Origin: Ovis canadensis
Taxonomy: Eukaryota; Chordata; Mammalia; Artiodactyla; Bovidae
Direction: 5' to 3'
Assembly (NCBI RefSeq): GCF_042477335.2
Contig: NC_091251.1
Location: forward strand, 28,288,501 to 28,352,500
Length of the DNA: 64,000 nt
Each line of letters starts with the position of its first letter. Position 1 is the stretch's first letter. The notes beneath the pieces were generated by a model, which saw only the letters and a program-made list of their open reading frames with translations, ran no database searches and was not told the DNA's origin. Shown here piece by piece: positions 54,827 to 64,000 of the stretch. Position numbers and translations under genes: made by a program.

Positions 54827-55039
54827 AATAGAGTGTTAGTCACTCAGTCGTGTCCAACTCTTAGCGACTCCATAGACTGTGGCCTGCCAGGCTCCTCTGT
54901 CCATGGGATTCTCTAGGCAAGAATACTAGAGTGGGTTGCCATTTCCTCCTCCAGGGGATCTTCCTGACCCAGGAATTGAACCTGGGTGGTCTGCATTGCA
55001 AGTGGATTTTTTACCATCTGAGTTACCAGGGAAGCCCAG
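54827..55039 (-). mobile_element. Bov-tA SINE with perfect target-site duplication
   Basis: The reversed Bov-tA is bounded by TGTGGATGA at 54818-54826 and 55040-55048. Confidence 0.92.
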
Positions 55040-55048
55040 TGTGGATGA

Positions 55049-55355
55049 GGTCAGTTTTAATGGCTTTAAATGTGTATATCCCTGTGACTGCTCTAACAGT
55101 GTGTCTCAAGGCAGGGAGAACAGGAGAACATCTCCACTGAGCAGATGAGGGACTGGATCTGGAACAGGGGATGTGACTTTCCCAGGCCAGAAAGTGAGTT
55201 AAGCTGGCTATGGAAGCCCCTTCTCCTGATTAATGCCTGGAGCTGGTTCGGTGCCTGCTGGCCCTGGTTAGAACTGAGTTGGGCATTGGGAATGGTTGAC
55301 TGAAGTTGGAGGATTCCTCTGTGGGATGCTGATGTGGCTAGCTCACTAAGCTGCA
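55049..55355. other. No gene recognised
   Basis: Nothing supported in this short spacer between two SINEs. Confidence 0.4.
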
Positions 55356-55557
55356 TGCTTGCTTAGTCATGTCCGAATCTTTCCGACCCCATGGACTGTA
55401 GCCTGCCAGGTTCCTCTGACCGTGGGGTTCTCCAGGCAAGAATACTGGAGTTGGTAGCCATTCCCTTCTCCAGGGGATCTTCCTGACCCAGAGATCAACC
55501 CCAAGTCTCCTGCATTGCAGGCGGATTCTTTACTGCTTGAGCCGTTGGTGAAGCTCA
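55356..55557 (-). mobile_element. Bov-tA SINE
   Basis: Reversed Bov-tA from ttagtcatgtccgaatcttt to gagccgttggtgaagctc. Confidence 0.9.
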
Positions 55558-55589
55558 GGCTTGCTAAGTCATTCACTAAATATGGACTG

Positions 55590-57120
55590 ACTGACTGTTA
55601 CAGTCCAAGCACTGCTCTAGTGTTGAGATTCGTTCAAGAATGAAACAGACACAAGTCCCTACCCTCATGGAGCTTAAATTCTAGTGTGGGGGGAGGCACA
55701 CAAGAAACAATAAGAAAGCACATTATATAGCGCACTGGAAGATGATACATGTCATGGGAAGAAGAGGGTAGATCAGGGTAATGGGAACCAGTAGTTTGGG
55801 GTGGGTGAGGTTCAACTTTAAGACAGGATGCTCAGGGTAGACGTCATTAAGAAGATGTGAGATGAGTAAAGGCTTGAAGGAGGTGAGTGAGTTAGCCAGG
55901 TAGATCTCTGGAAGAACGTTCTGGGCACAGGGAATGGTCAGTGTAATGGCCCTGGGGCAGAAGTGTGCCTGGTATGTTCAAGAGATACTGAGGAGGCCAG
56001 TGTGGCTGGAGCTGAGTGAGCAAGGGGAGAGCCTGAGATGAGGGCACATGGGTCATGGGGTCATGTCATGGTGGGGGTTATGGAGGGCTTTGTGGTTATT
56101 CTAAGTGGGATAAGAGCAGTTGAGTACTCATCTAACTTGCATTTGAACAGGATCCCCAGGGCAGCCAAATAGAGAATAGACTCAAAGGCAATGATGGTGG
56201 AACAGAGGGTGAGTTAGAAGGCTGTCAGCATGGTCCAGGTGAGCAGTGATGGTGCCTCTGGCTAGGCTGGGACCTGGGGAGAAGCAGTGAGATTCTGTAT
56301 CTATTTCTAATGTAGAAGTATAAGCTACAAGATTGGCTTGCGGGTTAGATGTCAGACACGTAGGAAGGGAAGGAATAGATGAGTACTCCATAGTGCTGAG
56401 GGGAATGGGGGAGGGGTCATTTACTGAGATGGGAATACCAGCTGGCTTGGAGTTAGGAACTGTGAATCCAGTTTTGGATGTGTTAAGTTTTAGATGTAGA
56501 TTGACAGCCAAGAGGAGATAGTAACTGGCAGCTGGAATTACTGGACCATAGTTCAGGGCCAAGGTTGGGGCTGGAGACATGCTCTTGTAGATGAGCTAGT
56601 TAACTTAACAAAGAAGTTATTAGTTTAGATAGAAAAGATAGGCTAAACCCAACTTACAAAGGCCACATAAAAGAGCAGAATCTAGGGACTTCCCCTGTGG
56701 TCCAGTGGTTAAGACTCCACACTGCCAGTGCAGGGGGCCTGGGTTTGATCCTTAAGTCAGGGAACTAGATCCCACATACTGCAACTAAAGATCTCACATG
56801 CCGCAACTAAGACCAGGCAGGGCCAAATAAATATATATTTTTTAAAAAGCAGGGTATATCAATAAGTTAGGATACTGAAAGGGAGACAGTGAGTGAGAAA
56901 CCAGAAGAGGGTGGGATTCAGGAAGTCAAAAGAGGACAGAGGTTCAAGAAAGGAACTCACCTTCATCAAATGCTGCTGTGAGCCCTGGGCTTGGAGGGAC
57001 AGAAATCTGATTGGAATGGGTTCCAAAAGAGGGGGGAAAATGAGACTGAGTATAAGCAACTCTTTCAAGAAGCTTTGCTATTAAGGAGAAACTGGGCACT
57101 AGCTGGAGAAAGAACGATCT
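55590..57120 (-). mobile_element. L2 LINE, about 1.4 kb, split by a CHR-2 SINE
   Basis: It reads as reversed L2 from the 3' UTR (ccctaccctcatggagctta) through ggccctggggcagaagtgtg, aggaggccagtgtggctgga and ccagttttggatgtgttaag to the RT region (atcaaatgctgctgtgag, the reverse of the SAAFD-type RT block). L2 is an ancient CR1-clade LINE, fixed before the mammalian radiation. Confidence 0.7.
56688..56850 (+). mobile_element. CHR-2-type SINE
   Basis: The head gacttcccctgtggtccagt and the gtttgatccttaagtcaggg region, then tgccgcaactaagaccagg and an AT-rich tail. It is inserted into the L2. Confidence 0.88.
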
Positions 57121-57129
57121 AGCCGAGAA

Positions 57130-57690
57130 GGGGAAAACGCTGCAGAAAGCACGGGGTCGCCATCCTCGAATGGGCGAGGCAATGCAGGCTCCAGGGCACA
57201 GGGGGCCACAGGGAGGAGTACCAACCAGCACATGACCTATTGCCTTCCCCACAGCTTGTCAGTGTGTCAACTGCTTTTCCTGACTCATTCAGGCGGAGGA
57301 AGCAGCGTTCCCACTCTACAGCAAGCAGAGAAAATCCAGGTGCTACAGAACTTAACATCAGCCCCAAAAATTAAATCATATGTTATAGGGCTGGAGTGAA
57401 GACATCATGCCTTTGACAAAAAATGTAGAAGAAAAATGCTTTCTGGCAAAAAGCAACCAGTTGGGAGCATGGCGTGTAATGAAGTGCTGTGTCCCCTCTA
57501 CAGGAAATCATGTCCTACTTTACTCAGAAAAATGAGGCATAGAAGTTTTCATATTTTTCCTTCCATGATGGTGTTTCACTTTGTTACTAATCAGACTAAG
57601 GCAAATAAAAATTGAAAGCAGTATTTTTTTGCCAAATGGACAAATATTTTAAAGAATAATTCTTAGTACTCAAAAGTGTTTGGTAAAATA
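57130..57690. other. No gene recognised
   Basis: Unique-looking sequence without supported coding. Confidence 0.4.
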
Positions 57691-58070
57691 GACATTTTCT
57701 TCAAATATGGGTGGGAGTGAAAAATTGGTTTCAGATCTTTGAGAAGCAATCTGGCTATTGGCTGTAACCAAAATACTTAGACAGTTTCATATGTCAGTAC
57801 TTCCTCTTTTGGGAATGCAATCTAGAGAAGTGATTGAAATTTGGACAAAGATTTAATAACAAGATTTCTCACAAATTTGTTTATAGTAATGGAATAAAAA
57901 TATGAACGTTAACTGTCCAAACACAGAAAACTAGTTTACAACATTTTGACATGGTCATGTTTAATGGTATGGAGAAATGTAAATGCTGGTAAGTGAAAAG
58001 AAGTTACAAAATTATTCCAAGTGAATTATTCAATACTATCTTAGGAATTGTACATCTACTCTTCAATTAT
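57690..58070 (+). mobile_element. Ancient L1 ORF2 3' part, decayed
   Basis: The series agaagcaatctggctattgg, acttcctcttttgggaatgc, gtttatagtaatggaataaa and ggtcatgtttaatggtatgg follows the order of the L1 ORF2 3' end. No frame is open. Confidence 0.5.
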
Positions 58071-58375
58071 GTATAGACTAAAAATTATCTTATTTATTGA
58101 ATTATTTAAAATTTTAACAACTATATTCTTCTCCACATTTCTAGTTGCGTTTTCTAATGGATGTTTTTCTTTCCTTTCTTTGAGGATTCTAAATATGCAT
58201 AACATCTATTATTTTCACTTCTTATAGAATGAAATCCCCCTACTGTTGGTTTGATTGGCTGTCTTTTTAGTACAGTGCTTTGCCAAAAGACTTACTTTTG
58301 GTTTTAGGTTAAGAGGATTCATCAGCAAAACACCACTCTGCACTTAAGTAAACAAGAAGTAAGTATTATTATACT
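58071..58375. other. No gene recognised
   Basis: AT-rich spacer. Confidence 0.4.
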
Positions 58376-59877
58376 GATAGCCAGACATCCCGGAATGTTA
58401 AGCCAAGTGGGCCTTAGGAAGCATCACTGTGAACAAAGCTAGTGGAGGTGATGGCATTCCAGTTGAGCTATTTCAAATCCTGAAAGATGATGCTGTGAAA
58501 GTGCTGCACTCAATATGCTAGCAAATTTGGAAAACTCAGCAGTGGCCACAGGACTGGAAAAGGTCAGTTTTCATTCCAATCCCAAAGAAGCGCAATGCCA
58601 AAGAATGTTCAAACTACTGCACAATTGCACTCATTTCACATGATAGCAAAGTAATGCTCAAAATCCTTAAATCCTTCAAGCCTTCAATCCAGGCTTCAAC
58701 AGTATATGAAACAAGAACTTGCAGATGTTCGAGCTGGATTTAGAAAAGGCAGAGGAACCAGAGATAAAATTGTCAACATCCATTGCATCATAGAAAAAGC
58801 TAGAGAATTCCAGAAAAACATCTACTTCTGCTTTATTGACTATGCTAAAGCCTTCAACTTTGTAGATTACAACAAACTGTGGGAAATTCTGAAAGAGATG
58901 GGAATACCAAACCATCTTACCTGCCTCCTGCGAAACCTGTATGCAAGTCAAGAAGCAACAGTTAGAACTGGACATGGAACAACAGACTGGTTCCAAATTG
59001 GAAAGGAAGTACATCAAGGCTGTATATTGTCACCCTGCTTATTTAACCTATATGCAGAGTACATGATATGAAATGTACTGGGCTGTATGAAGCACAAGCT
59101 AGAATCAAGATTGCCAAGAGAAATATCAATAACCTCAGATACGCAGATGACACCACCCTTATGGCAGAAAGTGAAGAACTTCTTGATGAAGGTGAAAGAG
59201 GAGAGTGAAAAAGTTGGCTTAAAACTCAACATTCAAAAAATGAAGATCATGGCATCCAGTCCCACCACTTCATGGGAAATAGATGGGGAAACAACGGAAA
59301 CAGTGACAGATTTTAAGGGCTCCAAAATTACTGCAGATGGTGACTGCAGCCTTGAAATTAAAAGATGCTTGAACCTTGGAAGAAAAGGAATGACAAACAT
59401 AGACAGTATATTAAAAAGCAGAGACATTACTTTGCCAACAAAGGTCTATACAGGCAAAGCTATGGTTTTTCCAGTAGTCATATATGGGTGTGAGAGTTGG
59501 GCCATAGGGAAGGCTGAGCACTGCAGAATTAATTGATGCTTTTGAACTGTGGTGTTGGAGAAGACTCTTGAGAGTCCCTTGGACAGCAGGAAGATCAAGC
59601 CAGTCAATCCTAAAGGAAATCAATCCTGAATATTCATTGGAAGGACTGATTCTGAAGCTGAAGCGCCAATACGTTGGCTGATGTGAAGAGCCAACTCATT
59701 GGAAAAGACCCTGATGCTGGGAAAGATTGAAGGCAGGAGAAGGGGATGACAGAGATGAGATAGTTGGATGGCATCACCGACTCAGTGGACATGAGTTTGA
59801 GCAAACTCTGGGAGATGGTGAGGGACAGGGAAGCCTGGCGTGCTGCAGGCCACAGGGTCACAACTGAGCAACTGAAT
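58376..59877 (+). mobile_element. BovB LINE, diverged, 5' truncated
   Basis: The copy begins at ccagacatcccggaatgtta, just after the linker region of the ORF, and ends at caactgagcaactgaataac. It is more diverged than the central copies and has a local insertion near 58665-58690. Frames 58706-59071 and 59087-59536 carry [29 protein letters not shown] and MASSPTTSWEIDGE, but the YADD segment is out of frame. The diagnostic block has a deletion (gattttaagggctcc). Confidence 0.9.
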
Positions 59878-60700
59878 AACAAAAAAGCTCAAATATTTCA
59901 GTAAAACTTACTTTTTTAAATTGAGTGAACTCTATGACCCTGAAGTCTCTCCAGTCCTGAGTTTAAGAAAAGCAAATCAAATCTAATAAGCTAAAACCAA
60001 AAGACTGAACTCCTAGATTGTTGTCATCACATCATAAAACCTGGACAGTTCCCCCTGAAGGAAAAACAGATGCTCTTTATCCTTTCTGATACTCTGTCTT
60101 AAACCATTTGGACCCAATAGATTTGATCTCTTGTCACATTGGAAGGGAAGCACTTGCCGAGGTCACCAGATAAGTTCCACAGAACTCGTCTTCCCTTGGG
60201 ACTTAGTCAAATGAGACCTGCTGAGCCTGTGAGCAGAGGAGCATGTGGGCGACAGCAGAGGGATTTGAGGGAGCATTTTAGGTTCAGAGGCTACCTTGAC
60301 TGTCACTCAATGAGCCCTTTAAATATCCCGCCAGGGGCCAAACAATTGGAGAAACTTCTTTAAAACAAAGCAATAATTATTTCCCTCATTTTGGAAATGA
60401 ACCAGGAACATCTGAAATAACCAATAGGAGGTCCTAATGCTCAACAGATGTCTAGGAATATCAGCCTGAGCTGACATCTTACAGACAGGAGAAAAAGTGA
60501 AAAGCACTTGGCATTTTAATTGCAGGGTGGCCTTATCTAAATGACTGCACAATTTCTTTCTGTGTTTTAACAAACAGAGCTTACAGACCACCAATTTCCC
60601 CCAGACCCCTTGGACAGAAACCCCTTACAGATGACTGTTCCAACACTGGGTCCAAGTTGCACTCCCCACATGGTTAAATGCAGTCTCCAGATCGAATTCT
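59878..60700. other. No gene recognised
   Basis: Short frames on both strands (60139-60363, 60319-60594) have no domain signal. Confidence 0.4.
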
Positions 60701-60800
60701 TGCCGAGCCGCCTGGGCATGTTACCTCACTTCTCTGAGCTTCACTTTCCACATCTGCAGAGTGATGATGCTAACACCCCCAAGTAGGGCTGGGTTACATA
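60700..60800 (-). repeat. MIR SINE fragment
   Basis: The string cttctctgagcttcactttc with catctgcagagtgatgatgc is reversed MIR. Confidence 0.6.
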
Positions 60801-60984
60801 TTCAATCAGGCACCATGTGTGAAGTCCTCAGCATTTTTGTTGGTAAGTGATGGGACTGTGGGCCATGAAGTCTCATGGAGCACTTTTTTTCATGGTACTT
60901 TTCTAGATCTCCTGCCTGTCCAGTCTCCTTGAGGGAGGGAAGGTGGAAGGTACTGGACTAGATGGAACATAGCCAACATCATTC

Positions 60985-61095
60985 CTAGGAAAGGGCTTGC
61001 CCCACTCTGTACCACTTGAACCACTCACCCCACATTCCCAGGAAAAGGCTTGCCCTACTCTGTACCACTTGAACCACTTGAACCACTTGCCCCAC
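60985..61095. repeat. Small minisatellite
   Basis: The block ggcttgcc(c/t)(c/t)actctgtac, then cacttgaaccact, occurs two and a half times with a period of about 55 bp. It ends in a local expansion of the 10-mer cttgaaccac. A minus-strand frame reads VVQVVQVVQ through it, which is a repeat artefact. Confidence 0.8.
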
Positions 61096-61465
61096 TCTGT
61101 ACTCCTTCTTAAATTTCTCTGAAACAAGCTGGCCACCAGCCAGCACATGGCTCAGTGAGCAGCTGTGGGCGTGAGCAGCTTTGTAGGAAAGGCAGGAAGA
61201 GTAGCTGGGGAGAGATAAACTGTGGGCTTCAGGACGCGGGCTGCTGTACGGACAGCAGCCTTTCCGGGACCAGTGGTCTAAAAGATAGCGAAGAAGATGA
61301 GCGCGCTGGGAGACACAGCCTGGACAGACTCTGAAGGCTTCAGAGGGTGAGTGGCTCATTTGTCTCACATTCCATGCCAGGGACAAGGGAAAGGCAGGAG
61401 TGCTTATTCCTTTGGGGGTCCACAAAGGGTAGACTACCTGTGGCAGAAGTAAGTAGACCCGAGCA
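61096..61465. other. No gene recognised
   Basis: No supported coding sequence. Confidence 0.4.
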
Positions 61466-61565
61466 TGCTCTTATCTGGTTACTAGCAAGCTGTACAGTCT
61501 TGAGCAAGTCACCTGCCCTCTCTGGGCCTGTTTTCTCATCTATAAAATAAGGAATTGGCCAAGTC
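61466..61565 (-). repeat. MIR SINE fragment
   Basis: The string gagcaagtcacctgccctct with catctataaaataaggaatt is reversed MIR. Confidence 0.65.
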
Positions 61566-61569
61566 TAAT

Positions 61570-61990
61570 AACCAGACTAATAACCATACCTAACATTTGT
61601 GCAGTGTTCACCAGTTTCACTTTTGAAATAGAACTTCATTGGGTCCCCGTGGCAACACTTGGTTGAAGGATTGACTGTCACATTTACAGGTGAAGAGGGC
61701 TTCCCAGGTGGCACTAGTGATAAAAAAAAAAAAAAACCCACCTGCCAATGCAGAAGATGTAAGAGACATGGGTTCAATTCCTGGGGTGGGAAGATCCGCA
61801 GGAGAAGGAAATAGCAACCCACTCCAATATTCTTGCCTGGAGAACCCCATGAACAGAGGAGCCTGGCAGGCTACAGTCCATGGGTTTGCCAAGGGTTGGA
61901 CACAACTGAAGTGACTTAGCACACACGAACACACAGATGAGGAAACTATTACACACTGGGGCCAGTGGACCTAAGAACCGGGTCTCCTGG
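61570..61990 (+). repeat. MIR-like SINE split by a Bov-tA
   Basis: The left part has cctaacatttgtgcagtg and cacatttacaggtga. The right part has cagatgaggaaactattac. The pieces fit one MIR. Confidence 0.5.
61697..61932 (+). mobile_element. Bov-tA SINE with an A15 run in its head
   Basis: A full Bov-tA with flanks ACAGGTGAAGA (61686-61696) and ACAGATGAGGA (61933-61943), a decayed target-site duplication. An internal run of 15 A (61722-61736) lies between the A-box and B-box regions. Confidence 0.9.
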
Positions 61991-62334
61991 GGACAGTTCT
62001 GGGCTCTCGTCAGCACCAGCTTCCCCTTGAGCTCTGAAACCTGAAGATTCCCGGTTTCTTGTCAAGGACCACCTCATTTTCCCCACCCTCTCTCACTCTT
62101 TACTTCCCACCAGTTGTCTCTTCCCCAGCCCCTTTGCAGAGTTTCCTTTCTCATCCTGCAGGCCAGGCACACTAATATTTCTGAGACGAGGGAGGTTAGT
62201 ATTTGATACCCTGCCCCCATGCTCCCTGGGTTAGCAGTTGTGTGCAGCCTGTTTCCTAGAATTCGCTCTGCTTTGTGGAATGTCTTCCTGTGGGGTCCCA
62301 AGAGAAGTAGTAGGTGAGGCTGTTTAATCTTTAG
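61991..62334. other. No gene recognised
   Basis: The antisense frame 62074-62340 has no domain signal. Confidence 0.4.
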
Positions 62335-62555
62335 GGCCATGCTTCTCCAGGTGTGAGCCTGGGCCCTGTTGTGTGGGTCACAGACAGTCAGGGTGCTGCT
62401 TACATATGCAGATTCCTGGGCCTCACCCCAAAGTTGGTTAATATGCAGATTCCTGGGCCCTGCCCCAAATTTGGTGAGTCAGAATGGGCATTTCACCAGC
62501 TTCCCCTGTTTCTGACAAGCACTAACCAGGGTCTGAGAACCATGCTCTTAGGAGA
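62335..62555 (+). repeat. MER5-type hAT DNA transposon remnant with internal duplication
   Basis: The strings gcagattcctgggcctcacc and ctgagaaccatgctc match the MER5A/B pattern, a non-autonomous hAT-Charlie element. A 37-bp direct repeat (atatgcagattcctgggcc at 62404 and 62441) is specific to this copy. Confidence 0.6.
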
Positions 62556-62652
62556 CTGCCTTGTTGGGCTGCAGAGGGCTGTTGATAGACTTCTTAGAAG
62601 TGAACCACACTTATATTACTGAAGTAAGTCCTTCCTGATGATGATGATAATT

Positions 62653-62769
62653 GATTTTTACTTCCTGGCCATGCCATGTGGCATGTGAGATCTTAGTTCC
62701 TCGATCAGGGGTGAGAACCCCCTGTAGTGGAAGCTTGGAGTCTTAACCGCTGGACCACCAGAGAAGTCC
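62653..62769 (-). mobile_element. CHR-2-type SINE
   Basis: Reversed head (accgctggaccaccagagaa), the region ggatcttagttcctcgatca-like at 62688-62707, and the ccatgtggcatgtgag part. Confidence 0.85.
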
Positions 62770-63010
62770 CTAATTTTTAAAGTAAACTTTAAGATTTAAC
62801 TAGGTTATATTTTAGAGTTTTGCATCTCTGTAAGTGAAACTTGTCCAGAATTTTCTCTTTTTGCATGCTGTCTTCAGTGGGATTGGGTAATGATAGCTTA
62901 TAAACTAGGGATCTTACCGTCATTTTCTACAATCTGAGATGGTTTGACATTGGACTTATTTTCTGAAGATTAGAGAAAGCTCAACTGTGAAAACAAGCTG
63001 GGCCTGACAT

Positions 63011-63835
63011 TATTTTATTTTATTTATTTATTTTTTTAATTTTAATTTTTACTTTATTTTGCTTTACAATACTGTATTGGTTTTGCCTTACATTGACATG
63101 AATCCACCATGGGTGTACATGAGTTCCCAATTCTGAACCTCCCTCCCACCTCCCACCCCATATCATCTCTCTGGATCATCCCCATGCACCAGCCCCAAGC
63201 CTCCTGTATCCTGTATTGAACATAGACTGGCAATTCGTTTCTTACATGATAGTATACATGTTACAATGCCATTCTCCCAAATCATCCCACCCTCTCCCTC
63301 TCCCACAGAGTCCAAAAGTCCATTCTATACATCTGTGTCTCTTTTGCTATCTCGCATACAGGGTTATCATTACCATCTTTCTAAATTCCATATATATGTG
63401 TTAGTATACCGTATTGCTGTTTTTCTTTCTGGCTTACTTCACTCTGTATAATCGACTCCAGTTTCATCCATCTCATTAGAACTGATTCAAATGTATTCTT
63501 TTTAATAGCTGAGTAATACTCCATTGTGTATATGTACCACAGCTTTCTTATCCATTCATCTGCTGATGGACATCTAGATTGTTTCCATGTCCTGGCTATT
63601 ATAAACAGTGCTGCAATGAACATTGGGGTACATGTGTCTCTTTCAATTCTGGTTTCCTTGGTGTGTATGCCCGGCAGTGGGATTGCTGGGTCATCAGGCA
63701 GTTCTATTTGCAATTTTTTAAGGAATCTCCACACTGTTCTCCATAGTGGCTGTACTAGTTTGCAGTCCCACCAACAGTGTAAGAAGGTTCCCTTTACTCC
63801 ACACCCTCTCCAGCACTTATTGCTTGTAGACTTTT
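63011..63835 (-). mobile_element. L1_BT-like 3' end, 5' truncated
   Basis: It reads in reverse from an A-rich tail (63011-63055) through the 3' UTR with the C-rich (minus: G-rich) tract at 63138-63165 to the last part of ORF2. It is closely similar to the inner L1 at 36345-37150. It ends in a T-run where it meets the next feature. Confidence 0.9.
63381..63830 (-). pseudogene. L1 ORF2 C-terminal fragment
   Basis: About 150 codons are open: [20 protein letters not shown] (the cysteine segment), [14 protein letters not shown] and [10 protein letters not shown], ending at the normal ORF2 stop at 63381. It has no RT core. Confidence 0.85.
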
Positions 63836-64000
63836 TTTTTTTTTTATACAAAGGCTTTCAATTTTATTTTATTTTTAACAAACATACATGGGACTTGATA
63901 AAGGTTACTAACTGAATGAGCTCTAACAGACAGGTTCTCTGTGGCTTTGACACACTCATCTTCTAAATGATCAGCTAGCTAGTTAGGACTGTACACTTGG
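63832..64000 (-). pseudogene. Probable 3' end of a retrocopy (processed pseudogene), partial
   Basis: On the minus strand the sequence runs from the window edge to an AATAAA (63863-63868) about 17 bases before a run of A (63832-63845), the layout of a polyadenylated mRNA end. No intron-like break is visible and I could not identify the parent gene from 150 bases. Alternatively it is a real gene end cut by the window. Confidence 0.35.

Noticed and set aside
60985-61425. Minus-strand 146-codon frame with repeated VVQ
   Set aside because: The repeat comes from a minisatellite and nothing else in the frame is protein-like.

Overview
The window is mammalian genomic DNA from a ruminant, most likely a bovid. 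The evidence is the repeat set: ten copies of the RTE-type LINE BovB, some fifteen Bov-tA/BOV-A2 SINEs, tRNA-Glu-derived CHR-2-type SINEs, L1_BT-like LINEs, and older mammal-wide layers (L1M, L2, MIR, MER5). I found no host protein-coding gene, rRNA, tRNA gene or CRISPR array. Every long reading frame I could recognise belongs to a LINE, and most other frames lie on the antisense strand of a LINE. Repeat family names come from recognising the sequence, not from a database search.

Left part (1-12930). Old L1 remnants on the minus strand (1845-8390) and a long decayed L2 on the minus strand (8663 to about 12700) serve as landing ground for BovB and Bov-tA. At 2180-3893 a younger BovB sits inside an older BovB inside an L1, with a 12-bp target-site duplication (TSD) around the youngest copy.

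Centre (12930-39915). This is one nested structure. An old L1M ORF2 on the minus strand is split by a full-length L1 on the minus strand (15134-39609). A 14-bp TSD, CATTTTCATATATT, flanks that L1 at 15120 and at 39610. The L1 has been stretched to 24.5 kb by a truncated BovB (15226-16114), a 5'-inverted BovB (18532-22845) that itself contains a near-full-length BovB (18720-22343), a 2.8-kb BovB (25967-28790), and a second full-length L1 on the plus strand (29321-37158) with a perfect 16-bp TSD. Removing the inserts leaves about 8.5 kb of outer L1, the size expected of a complete ruminant L1. Both L1s begin with a YY1-like AAGATGGCGGA motif, carry repeated 5' UTR segments and have a G-rich tract in the 3' UTR. 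All LINE ORFs are broken, so none of the copies looks autonomous.

Right part (39916-64000). This is mostly older, lower-copy DNA with MIR, L2, L1 3' ends, MER5, two LTR-like stretches, CA/TG microsatellites, a small minisatellite (60985-61095) and scattered Bov-tA and CHR-2 SINEs. Several SINEs are cleanly inserted into MIRs. BovB recurs once (58376-59877). The right edge holds an L1 3' fragment abutting what looks like the polyadenylated 3' end of a retrocopy.

The elements interact in known ways. BovB is thought to supply the machinery for Bov-tA/BOV-A2, whose tails it shares here. L1 supplies the machinery for CHR-2-like SINEs and retrocopies. The most interesting content is the insertion stratigraphy and the L1 5' UTR architecture, not a new gene system.
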